From Candidatus Shapirobacteria bacterium (lineage in GTDB: Bacteria > Patescibacteriota > Microgenomatia > UBA12405), in contig JAQVSW010000038.1 of assembly GCA_028700345.1 (NCBI GenBank), positions 1 to 7,171 of the forward strand: a stretch of 7,171 nt of DNA, read 5' to 3'. The position numbers and the translations under genes were made by a program. Below are positions 1 to 6,297 of this stretch, piece after piece. The notes beneath the pieces were generated by a model that was not told the DNA's origin, did not search any database, and worked only from the letters and a program-made list of their open reading frames with translations. How positions within the stretch are numbered: the stretch's first letter is position 1; every line of letters begins with the position of its first letter.

Positions 1-749
1 TCAATAAACTTTTTAGCTTCCTTTTCCTCTGTAAATAGCGATTTAGTATAGGTAAAATCCCCATCAAATAATTTAAGTTTATTTTTTTCAATAAAATTTT
101 TACTGCCAATCTTTATTAGTTCAGCTTCAAAATTTACTTTTTTATTAAACTGAGCTCCGATTTTAAAATATTTTTCTTTTTTAAAGGCTTCAATTTCTCT
201 TTCCCTCTCACAAATGAGTCGAACCGCTACCGACTGCACCCGTCCCGCAGAGAGACCTCTTCTCACTTTTTTCCATAAAATCGGTGATAAAGAATAACCT
301 ACTACCCGGTCAAGGACTCTTCTTCCCTGCTGGGCGTTGACCAGATTCATATCAATTTCCCGAGCCTTATTTAAAGCCTCCTCCACCGCTTCTTTGGTAA
401 TTTCGTGAAAAGAAACCCGAGATATCTTAGCCGCCTCAATTTTTCCTTTTTGGCCTTCAGTTAAGAGCCATTTAACATGCCAAGCAATTGCCTCCCCTTC
501 CCGGTCTGGGTCAGAAGCCAAATAAATACTTCCCGCTCCTTTTGACAGTCGAGAAAGCTGAGAAACTATCTCCTTTTTTTTAGGATCAATCACGTAATCA
601 ACGGTAAAATCTTTTAAATCAACTCCCATTTTACTCGTCGGTAAATCTCGAAAATGCCCCACTGTCGCCATTACCTCATAGTCACTGCCTAAATATTTTG
701 AAATAGTCCTGGCCTTTGTTGGCGACTCTACAATTAATAATTTTTTCAT
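1..749 (-). CDS. topA: DNA topoisomerase I, N-terminal part (cut by window edge)
   Basis: Type IA topoisomerase, which relaxes negative supercoils by breaking and rejoining one strand. The 249 visible codons are open to the left edge, so the 3' part lies outside the window. The N-terminus is a Toprim domain: MKKLLIVESPTKA (residues 1-13, with the conserved acidic Glu8), then GHFRDLP (31-37), then SDPDREGEAIAWH from residue 79. In that motif D80, D82 and E84 are the expected metal ligands, equivalent to the E. coli DxDxE motif. After it come RRVLDRVVGY and GLSAGRVQSVAVRLICERE, typical of domains I/IV. The active-site tyrosine region (about residue 319 in E. coli) is beyond the window. The ATG at 749 is chosen because the family normally begins exactly there. 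It is the last visible gene of the leftward cluster mreB-pbp-dprA-topA, 68 bases after the dprA-like stop. Identification is secure from the motifs; activity cannot be judged from a fragment. Confidence 0.96.
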   Translation of the reverse strand, partial: MKKLLIVESPTKARTISKYLGSDYEVMATVGHFRDLPTSKMGVDLKDFTVDYVIDPKKKEIVSQLSRLSKGAGSIYLASDPDREGEAIAWHVKWLLTEGQKGKIEAAKISRVSFHEITKEAVEEALNKAREIDMNLVNAQQGRRVLDRVVGYSLSPILWKKVRRGLSAGRVQSVAVRLICEREREIEAFKKEKYFKIGAQFNKKVNFEAELIKIGSKNFIEKNKLKLFDGDFTYTKSLFTEEKEAKKFI

Positions 750-779
750 AAAATACAGTCTACACCCTTATAATTGCCT

Positions 780-788
780 ATTGTAACA
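780..788 (-). promoter_or_regulatory. Possible extended -10 promoter for topA
   Basis: On the minus strand this reads TGTTACAAT, an extended -10 (TG-n-TACAAT, one mismatch to TATAAT). Transcription would begin near 773, leaving a leader of about 24 bases that contains AAGGG before the topA ATG at 749. No convincing -35 box is present. A similar string, TGTTATACT, lies in front of mreB. This is pattern matching only; topA may simply be read through from upstream. Confidence 0.35.
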
Positions 789-800
789 TTACTCTCTCTG

Positions 801-836
801 CTTGCCCGTCCGTAGCTTTAGCGAGGGAGGGTCAAG
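801..836. repeat. 36-base imperfect palindrome at the dprA/topA junction
   Basis: The two halves of this 36-base stretch pair along almost the whole length. CTTG pairs with CAAG at the ends, then CC/GG, TCC/GGA and GC/GC follow, closing on a short TTTA loop. Isolated mismatches (C/T, G/G, G/G, A/G) interrupt the stem every three or four bases. It overlaps the last codons and the TAA stop (818-820) of the dprA-like gene. There is no T-run after the hairpin on the minus strand, so it is not a classical intrinsic terminator. It could be a dispersed palindromic (REP/MITE-like) unit or an mRNA 3'-end stabiliser. I have an unverified impression that similar palindromes occur in many copies in CPR genomes. 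Confidence 0.6.
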
Positions 837-1234
837 TTGTCTATCTCCAGAAGGGGTATCGCCCCTTCTTTTATCAGCCAGTTGGTGGCAAAGCTCCCTT
901 TATCAGTTATTCTGCCCGGTACGCAGTAGACATCTTTATTTTTTTCTACAAATTTAGAGGCGAGTAGGATTGTCCCACTATTTTCTCCACCCTCAATTAT
1001 TATCAAAATATCGGCATAATTAGCTACCTGCTCATTTAATTTCTGAAAATTCTCCCCTTCAAAAACCTTTAGTTTTATATTTTCTCTTTGACACATTCTA
1101 ATAATTTCACTATTACATCCCGTTACTTTAATAGTCACCACTTCTTCTTTTTGCAATACTTTCATTATTTTTCCTATTACTTCCTTTCCATAATCACTCA
1201 TGTACCTACTCCCAACAATAGCTATTTTTTTCAT
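818..1234 (-). CDS. Short DprA/Smf-like (SLOG-fold) protein
   Basis: This 138-residue protein resembles the DNA-processing protein DprA, which loads RecA on incoming single-stranded DNA in natural transformation. It begins MKKIAIVGSR (the GSR nucleotide/DNA-binding start of the fold). Its second half follows the DprA pattern: ADILIIIEG (74-82), NSGT (85-88), VYCVPGRI (102-109) and TNWLIKEGA (117-125). Full DprA is usually about 290-370 residues. Here the segment with GGAxGID..H and the FPxRNR motif is missing or compressed into about 35 residues (VTGCNSEI at 37-44), so a compact Rossmann/SLOG domain remains. The start overlaps the PBP stop as ATGA, suggesting translational coupling. The last residues and stop codon come from a palindrome. 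Position just before topA matches the dprA-topA order of Firmicutes. It could be a true minimal DprA, or a SLOG nucleotide-binding protein with another role; single-stranded DNA binding is uncertain. Confidence 0.75.
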   Translation of the reverse strand: MKKIAIVGSRYMSDYGKEVIGKIMKVLQKEEVVTIKVTGCNSEIIRMCQRENIKLKVFEGENFQKLNEQVANYADILIIIEGGENSGTILLASKFVEKNKDVYCVPGRITDKGSFATNWLIKEGAIPLLEIDNLTLPR

Positions 1235-2757
1235 TCCTTCAGTCTCGGCACTACTGTCTCCGGCTCCTCAAACCACTCTTTTAAGATATCTCCCATAATC
1301 GGTGCCGCCACATCACTCCCCTCGCCCCCTCTCTCGACCAGCACCGTAATTGAAATTTCTGGACTATCCGCCGGGGCAAAAGCCGTCAGCCAAGCGTGGG
1401 TATCATCTGTCCCATCTCCCAGCTCCGCGGTTCCAGTTTTACACGCAATCTCAGTTTTAAAATTAAAGAGGGGCCAAGCGGTTCCTCCACTATTACACGC
1501 TTCCTTCATTCCTTCTATAACCGCCACCCAGTTCTCTTCTTTAGCTTTAATTTCACTACAATTAACCGGCTTATCCTTGAGCAGTGACATTTGACATTTT
1601 TGTCCTTTACTAGCAACAATATTTGTCATTTGATTAATTTGGAGTGGAGTTACAGTTAGATTTCCCTGGCCAATTGACAAGTGATAAGTATCTCCGAGAT
1701 ACCACCTTTCTCCCAAATTATTTCTCTTCCACTGATCATCCGGTATCAAACCCGCTACTTCTCCGGGTAGTTCTACTCCCGTCACTTGTCCAAAACCAAA
1801 TCTCTCCGCCCAGTTTTTTATTCTATCTACCCCCATTGCCTCCCCCAGTTTATAAAAGAAAATATCATTTGATCTTTTAAGAGCCTTAACTACATTTACC
1901 ATCCCATCAGTCTCTCCTCTTTTTGTCCAAAGCCAGTTATTAAAAGAATAATCACCAATTTTTATTACCCCCGTATCTTGAATTAAAGTCTCTCTACTTA
2001 TCAAGCCCTCTTCCAGAGCTCCGAGAGCTTCTACCAGTTTAAATACACTTCCCGGATGATATTTTGCCCCCATCGTCCGATTCATCATCGGTAAATTAAC
2101 CGTATCTTCAAGATAAGTTTTTATTGTTTCTTTGTCATAAGAATAATTAAAATTATTAGCATCAAAGCTTGGTGAAGAAACTAGAGTAATAATTTTCCCT
2201 GTTTTGGGCTCACTCATAATTACCACCGCCTTTATCCCCTCAAGCATTTTATAAATTTTATCTTGCCAATAGGCGTCAATACTTAACGCTATTTCCTTTC
2301 CTGGGACTGGATCAAGTTGCCCCAAATCTCGATTACTATTACCTACCGCATCAACTTCAACTAATTTATATCCATCAGTTCCGAGAAGCTCACAGTCCAT
2401 CTCTTTTTCTATTCCTGATCTTCCCAAAACACTTAGGTTTTGAAGAACTCGTCCACATTTGCCATTTTTAAGTTCATCCTCGTTTACCTTTCCTAGATAT
2501 CCCGTCACACTGGACATTGAATCTCCATAAACATAAAAGCGTTTTATTTCTCCATTAAAATCAATGTTTTCCGCCACTTTTCTCCCTTTTCGATCAACAA
2601 TTTCTCCTCTAGCTGCTGGCAAAATTATTTTTGTCACCCGATTATTTAAAGCCAAATTACGATAATAAGAACCCTTAATTATATTTAATTTGATTACCGT
2701 CGCCAAAATAATTCCAAAACTCAAAACTAATGCTGCCTTAAACCACCAAAATTTCAT
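1231..2757 (-). CDS. Penicillin-binding protein, PBP2-type D,D-transpeptidase
   Basis: Membrane-anchored peptidoglycan transpeptidase that cross-links stem peptides outside the cytoplasmic membrane. In the 508 residues: a single N-terminal membrane segment (about 4-24); a short dimerisation/pedestal region with the RGEIVDRKGR signature (50-59) and GIEKEMDCELLGTDG (115-129), the usual PBP2/FtsI linker; then the transpeptidase domain. The active-site motifs are intact: SVFK (237-240, nucleophile Ser237), SND (296-298; SxD is more PBP2-like than the SxN of FtsI) and KTGTAE (440-445). It is shorter than E. coli MrdA (about 630). Six cysteines (101, 122, 388, 400, 421, 439) all lie on the extracytoplasmic side in three closely spaced pairs. 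The start is 2 bases after the mreB stop with no visible Shine-Dalgarno, which suggests coupling with mreB and a job in rod-type wall growth. A divisome (FtsI) role is not excluded. Confidence 0.93.
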   Translation of the reverse strand: MKFWWFKAALVLSFGIILATVIKLNIIKGSYYRNLALNNRVTKIILPAARGEIVDRKGRKVAENIDFNGEIKRFYVYGDSMSSVTGYLGKVNEDELKNGKCGRVLQNLSVLGRSGIEKEMDCELLGTDGYKLVEVDAVGNSNRDLGQLDPVPGKEIALSIDAYWQDKIYKMLEGIKAVVIMSEPKTGKIITLVSSPSFDANNFNYSYDKETIKTYLEDTVNLPMMNRTMGAKYHPGSVFKLVEALGALEEGLISRETLIQDTGVIKIGDYSFNNWLWTKRGETDGMVNVVKALKRSNDIFFYKLGEAMGVDRIKNWAERFGFGQVTGVELPGEVAGLIPDDQWKRNNLGERWYLGDTYHLSIGQGNLTVTPLQINQMTNIVASKGQKCQMSLLKDKPVNCSEIKAKEENWVAVIEGMKEACNSGGTAWPLFNFKTEIACKTGTAELGDGTDDTHAWLTAFAPADSPEISITVLVERGGEGSDVAAPIMGDILKEWFEEPETVVPRLKE

Positions 2758-2759
2758 CT

Positions 2760-3794
2760 TTAAGATAAACTGGAAACTAATTTAATTCTATCTAGCCACT
2801 CCATATTTTCCAGTAGTTCCCCTTCCCCCTTGACCACCCCAAAAGAGGGGCTGGGTAGCACTTGGGCATTTATCTTTATCTCTTCCTCAATTAATTTATC
2901 TATCCCAGGAAACTGAGATCCACCCCCCGACATCACTACTCCTCTTTTTAAAACATCATCAGCCATCTCTGTTGGCATTTCATCGAGAACAATTTTAACT
3001 AAATTTACAATTCTTTTAACATTTAGAGCCGTCGCTTCTTTTATTTCCTCACTTTTGAGACGAATACTTTGGGGTAAATTTGTCTCAAGGTCTCTACCTC
3101 TAATTACTCCCCCCATTTCAATTTTTACCCTTTCAGCCGTGTTTTTACCAATATAAAGGCCATATTTCATTTTTACATAACTAATAATTGATTCATCAAA
3201 ATCATCGCCTCCCATTTCCAGGCCCCTGCTTATTACTACTCCTCCCATTGACACTAATGAAGCTTCCGTTTTTCCTCCGCCAATGTCCAAAAACAGCACC
3301 CCGCCACTTTCATCCAGTTTAAATCCACTTCCGAGAACCCCGAGGATACTACTTTCCACCATAATTACTTTTGGTATTCCTACCTGCGCCAGTATCGCCC
3401 TGAAAGCTCTTTTTTGGACATTACTAATTGTCCCCGGCACTCCCACAATTACTCTCGGTTTTAAAATTTTTGGATAAGGGCTCGGAATTTCATTAATCAG
3501 TTTCATAAAATAAGCTAGCAGTGCCTCAGCACTAACAAGATCCGCAATTGCCCCTCGATTTATAGGCGCTACCACTTCAATTTGTTTGGGCTCGCGGTTG
3601 ACCATTTCCTTTGCTTTTTGTCCAAAGATAAGCATTTTTTGAACTCCATTTTTCTTTTTTTTAAGTCTGGCCACCATCGACGCTTCGTCAACCACTACTC
3701 CCTTATCTTTTACATAAATTTTAAGGTTGCTGCTCCCCATATCCAAACCTATTTCCCAGTAAAAATTAGCAAAAAACTTAGAAAAAAGCTTCAT
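2760..3794 (-). CDS. mreB: Rod-shape protein MreB (bacterial actin)
   Basis: Actin-fold ATPase that forms membrane-bound filaments steering cell-wall elongation. The 344-residue length is normal. The N-terminus MKLFSKFFANFYW is amphipathic and could bind the membrane, as in other MreBs. Nucleotide-site motifs: phosphate-1 IGLDMGSSNLKIYVK (15-29), phosphate-2 FLDIGGGKTE (168-177) and the adenosine motif MSGGGSQFPGI (288-298). Also typical are PINRGAIAD (77-85), VIVGVPGTIS (115-124), GGDDFDESI (195-203), IGKNTAERVKIEMG (215-228) and RGRDLETNLPQ (232-242). One oddity is VESSILGVLGSG at 146-157, where most MreBs have EEPMAAAIGAG; the catalytic Glu (E147) is kept but the next residues differ. It leads the leftward cluster, followed by the transpeptidase; mreC and mreD are absent from this spot. 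The ATG at 3794 sits about 7 bases after a -10-like element, so the mRNA could be leaderless. Confidence 0.96.
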   Translation of the reverse strand: MKLFSKFFANFYWEIGLDMGSSNLKIYVKDKGVVVDEASMVARLKKKKNGVQKMLIFGQKAKEMVNREPKQIEVVAPINRGAIADLVSAEALLAYFMKLINEIPSPYPKILKPRVIVGVPGTISNVQKRAFRAILAQVGIPKVIMVESSILGVLGSGFKLDESGGVLFLDIGGGKTEASLVSMGGVVISRGLEMGGDDFDESIISYVKMKYGLYIGKNTAERVKIEMGGVIRGRDLETNLPQSIRLKSEEIKEATALNVKRIVNLVKIVLDEMPTEMADDVLKRGVVMSGGGSQFPGIDKLIEEEIKINAQVLPSPSFGVVKGEGELLENMEWLDRIKLVSSLS

Positions 3795-3800
3795 TTCATC

Positions 3801-3809
3801 AGTATAACA
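3801..3809 (-). promoter_or_regulatory. Extended -10 element for mreB, leaderless-type spacing
   Basis: The minus strand reads TGTTATACT, that is TG-n-TATACT, one mismatch from the extended -10 consensus. Only the six bases GATGAA separate it from the mreB ATG at 3794, so a normal initiation distance places the transcript start at or next to the ATG. No Shine-Dalgarno is present, which fits a leaderless message. No good -35 is seen, as expected for an extended -10 promoter. Prediction from sequence only. Confidence 0.5.
3803..3808 (+). promoter_or_regulatory. Possible -10 box for the O-antigen ligase-like gene
   Basis: TATAAC (one mismatch to TATAAT) lies 21 bases before the GTG start at 3830 and overlaps the mreB -10 element on the other strand. 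A start near 3814-3816 would give a leader of about 15 bases. The -35 position is not recognisable (A-rich), so support is weak. If both are used, RNA polymerase could not occupy the two promoters together. Confidence 0.3.
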
Positions 3810-3829
3810 ATTACTGCTAAAATTAAAAG

Positions 3830-5713
3830 GTGACTTCCATTATCAATTTTCTTATTTCTCTCCTTTTCTTTTTTACCCCCCTAATTTTTACTTCTATTAC
3901 CTCCGAACTTTTTGAAGTGCCCAAAATGTACTTTGTCTATTTATCGACCCTCCTCATTATTTTTTTTCATTTAATCAATTATTTAAAAGGCAATACTTCC
4001 CTTTTTTTCAAAAATAAATTAACTATCTTTCTACTTATCTTCTTTTCTACTCAACTTCTTTCAACTATTTTTTCCGTCGATCTTCATACTTCTATTTTTG
4101 GCTATTACTCTCGCCTCAATGGTAGCCTCTTGTCTCTTCTTTTTTATAGTCTTCTTTTCTTAATTCTCCCTCTTTATTTAACTCCAAAATTTAAAAACAA
4201 AATCATCAATCTCATTCTAACCTCCGGTCTTCTCGTTTCCAGCTATGGTATTCTTGAGCATTTTGGCATCGACAAGCATCTTTGGGTTCAAGATGTTCAG
4301 TCTCGGGTTTTTTCCACTCTCGGTCAGCCAAACTGGCTCGCCGCCTACCTCTGTATTCTCCTCCCACTAGCCCTTCACAAATTTCTTAAATCTAAAATCT
4401 TTTCTCTAAAATCTTCTTATTTCTTATTTCTCATCTCCAACTTCTATCTTTGTCTTTTATTTACCAAATCAAAAACAGGCCTCATCGCCGCTATTATCTC
4501 TCTGGGTATTTATTTCCTCATTAAACTTTTCCAAAAAACCAATTTATTACTTCTTACTATTCCTCTACTTATCTTCTTACCTACTTCTCTAATTATCTCA
4601 AACCCAATCAAAGACTATCTTTTCCCTCAAAAAATTTCCTCATTAATAGATCAAAGTACTACATTAAACATTACTCCAAGTGAGAACATTCGCAAAATAG
4701 TTTGGCAGGGCAGTCTCGATTTATGGAAAGCCTTCCCTCTTTTTGGCACCGGCCCCGAAACCTTTGGCTTTACCTATTATTGGACTCGCCCTGCCGCCCA
4801 CAACCTTACTTCCGAGTGGGATTTTCTCTACAACAAAGCTCACAATGAATATTTAAATTATCTCGCCACCACCGGCACCCTGGGTTTTATTAGCTATTTA
4901 TTTTTGATTATCTCTTTTCTAGTTTCTTGTTTCTCCTCTCCTTTTATTTTTGTTTCCTTCATTTCAATTTTAATTTCAAATTTTGCCGGCTTTTCTGTCG
5001 TTACCACCTCTCTTTTCTTTTTTCTTCTACCAATATTGGCTCTACCAGAAATATCAACAAAAGCACAACCTAAACCCAAACCAAAAATATTTTATTTTAT
5101 TACTACTGCTCTTTTTCTTTTTCTAATTTCTAAAATCTTTTCTCTATTTCTAGCCGATATTGCTTATAACCAGTCCCAAATTGCCTATAACCGCGCCCTC
5201 TATCAGCCAAGCCAAAAAAATATCAACCTAGCCCTTACTCTTCGCCCCAAAGAAGCCCTTTATTACAGTCAGGCTTCGTTAATAGCCGCCAAGTTAAATA
5301 ATGCCCCTCTGGCCACTGCTCACTCAAATTTGGCCCTATCTCTCTCCCCTGCCTCTACTAATTTATGGAAAGAAAGGGCTCAAGTATTTTCCGAATTATC
5401 ACTTATCGACTCCGAGTATTTTTCTCTAGCCATTGATGCTCTAAAAAACACTGTTCGCCTCGCTCCTACCGACGCCAAAAGCTTTTATCTTCTTGGTAAA
5501 TTTTATGAAGCCGCTTCTGAAAATGATTTAGCTATCGAAAATTATCAAAAAGCTCTCACTCTTAAAGCCAATTACGACCACGCTTCTTTTGCCCTAGGCG
5601 AGCTTTATTTTTCCCAAAAAAACTACCCCGAGGCTAAAAAATATTTTGAACTAACCCTCACCCTCGCCCCCAATAACCAAGAGGCTAAAGAGTATTTGGA
5701 GAAAATAAAATAA
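3830..5713 (+). CDS. O-antigen ligase/polymerase-like membrane protein with C-terminal TPRs
   Basis: The 627-residue protein has about 10-12 hydrophobic segments between residues 5 and 440, and then a soluble helical tail. It fits the Wzy_C/WaaL superfamily, which transfers or polymerises lipid-linked glycans outside the membrane. Visible landmarks: PLIFTSITSELFEVPK (17-32), GYYSRLNGS (91-99), LGQPNWLAAYL (164-174), FGTGPETFG (305-313) and KAHNEYLNYLATTGTLG (336-352), the last holding the conserved His338-Asn339 of the main periplasmic loop. A linker rich in KP (411-419) precedes a last membrane segment (420-441). At least two clear TPR units occupy about 548-581 and 582-615, with degenerate helices before them. 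The GTG start follows an in-frame TAA at 3824 and gives the usual family N-terminus; the AAAAGG just before it is too close to be a normal Shine-Dalgarno. Its acceptor could be a surface lipid or a protein such as pilin; no glycosyltransferase neighbours help decide. Confidence 0.85.
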   Translation: MTSIINFLISLLFFFTPLIFTSITSELFEVPKMYFVYLSTLLIIFFHLINYLKGNTSLFFKNKLTIFLLIFFSTQLLSTIFSVDLHTSIFGYYSRLNGSLLSLLFYSLLFLILPLYLTPKFKNKIINLILTSGLLVSSYGILEHFGIDKHLWVQDVQSRVFSTLGQPNWLAAYLCILLPLALHKFLKSKIFSLKSSYFLFLISNFYLCLLFTKSKTGLIAAIISLGIYFLIKLFQKTNLLLLTIPLLIFLPTSLIISNPIKDYLFPQKISSLIDQSTTLNITPSENIRKIVWQGSLDLWKAFPLFGTGPETFGFTYYWTRPAAHNLTSEWDFLYNKAHNEYLNYLATTGTLGFISYLFLIISFLVSCFSSPFIFVSFISILISNFAGFSVVTTSLFFFLLPILALPEISTKAQPKPKPKIFYFITTALFLFLISKIFSLFLADIAYNQSQIAYNRALYQPSQKNINLALTLRPKEALYYSQASLIAAKLNNAPLATAHSNLALSLSPASTNLWKERAQVFSELSLIDSEYFSLAIDALKNTVRLAPTDAKSFYLLGKFYEAASENDLAIENYQKALTLKANYDHASFALGELYFSQKNYPEAKKYFELTLTLAPNNQEAKEYLEKIK

Positions 5714-5717
5714 ATCT

Positions 5718-5741
5718 AAATAATATTTAAAAATTATTTTT
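5718..5741. terminator. Weak AT-only hairpin between convergent genes
   Basis: AAATAAT (5718-5724) and ATTATTT (5733-5739) can pair as a 7-bp stem around an 8-base loop, followed by a short T-run to 5741 on the plus strand. It lies in the 20-base gap between two convergent stop codons and overlaps the stop of the minus-strand gene. With no G:C pairs the stem is weak, so a terminator role is only a suggestion. Confidence 0.25.
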
Positions 5742-6276
5742 CCAATGATAATTCCAATTGTTTGTTTGGAAGTTCCTTAAAAGATATACTTAAATGTTTA
5801 TTTTCAAGCTCTGGTCTATTTAAATCGACATTTATCCTTTTAATCTCCATGGCTACAAGTTTATTTGCTATAGGGTTAGAGTGTTTATCTAAAATTAATT
5901 TCTCTCCGTTTTGAGTTATTATTTTTTGAATTGCTATAAAATCATTTTCGAGTTTTTTAAACACAGGGAACTTAGTAATATTTTGATCCACTAAATTTTT
6001 TGCTTTTTGTTTTTGAACATCATTTAAATAATTGAAACCATAGCGAAAAACAAAGAATGAAACTAAAGCCTCATCTTCTGTACTTACCTTTGTAGTTGAT
6101 TTAAGCATCGTATCTAAAGAAGTTACAATTTCTTCATTGTGTAAAACATTCTTCTTTCCCCACTGTAAAGCACGATCCTCTAGAATATGACCTGCCAATT
6201 TATCTAACATAAGAAGGGGTGTTTCCATAGAATTATTTTTTTCAAAAGTTTCCATTATTCTAAGTTTATTATACAT
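5734..6276 (-). CDS. Hypothetical protein, possible partner or immunity protein of the kinase-like gene
   Basis: I do not recognise this 180-residue protein. It is soluble in appearance: no signal peptide or membrane segment, charged, Lys/Glu/Asn-rich and probably mostly helical in the first two thirds. The C-terminal part (about 135-180) alternates polar and hydrophobic residues (MEIKRINVDLNRP, LSISFKELP, LELSL), suggesting a beta-rich end. Two starts are possible. The ATG at 6276 overlaps the upstream stop as TAATG, which would mean coupled translation. The ATG at 6255 (residue 8, METFEKN) lies just after a good promoter at 6268-6297, whose predicted start point falls between the two ATGs. 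A gene following an effector-like kinase with its own promoter fits an immunity, chaperone or substrate role, but that is inference from position only. GC is lower than in the mreB and ligase genes. Confidence 0.7.
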   Translation of the reverse strand: MYNKLRIMETFEKNNSMETPLLMLDKLAGHILEDRALQWGKKNVLHNEEIVTSLDTMLKSTTKVSTEDEALVSFFVFRYGFNYLNDVQKQKAKNLVDQNITKFPVFKKLENDFIAIQKIITQNGEKLILDKHSNPIANKLVAMEIKRINVDLNRPELENKHLSISFKELPNKQLELSLEK

Positions 6277-6297
6277 TATGGTACAAATTGTTGTAAA
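6268..6297 (-). promoter_or_regulatory. Sigma70-type promoter inside the end of the kinase-like gene
   Basis: On the minus strand TTTACA (6297-6292; 5 of 6 bases of the -35 consensus) and a perfect TATAAT (6273-6268) are separated by 18 bases. The predicted start is near 6261, giving a leader of only about 6 bases before the ATG at 6255. The -35 box lies within the last codons of the upstream gene. It would allow the 180-residue protein to be made independently of the kinase-like gene, and from the second ATG. Confidence 0.55.

Noticed and set aside
801..836. Intrinsic terminator after the dprA-like gene
   Set aside because: No T-run follows the hairpin on the minus strand and topA continues in the same direction 68 bases later.
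1231..1234. Recoded TGA (code 25 or code 4)
   Set aside because: The TGA at the end of the PBP gene falls at the expected family end and in a standard ATGA overlap, so TGA acts as a stop.
1088..1880. Open plus-strand frames at 1088-1594, 1396-1587 and 1644-1880
   Set aside because: They lie antisense to the DprA-like and PBP genes, which have clear family motifs. The plus frames give low-complexity Ser/Pro/Leu/Phe-rich proteins with no recognisable domain.
3283..3833. Open plus-strand frames at 3283-3477 and 3582-3833
   Set aside because: Antisense to mreB, with no motif; the second ends just inside the start of the ligase-like gene and looks like chance.
4894..5079. Minus-strand frame inside the ligase-like gene
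   Set aside because: The Lys/Glu-rich product is the mirror of the Phe/Leu/Ser-rich membrane segments on the other strand.
5718..5741. Strong bidirectional terminator
   Set aside because: The stem has no G:C pairs; kept only as a low-confidence feature.
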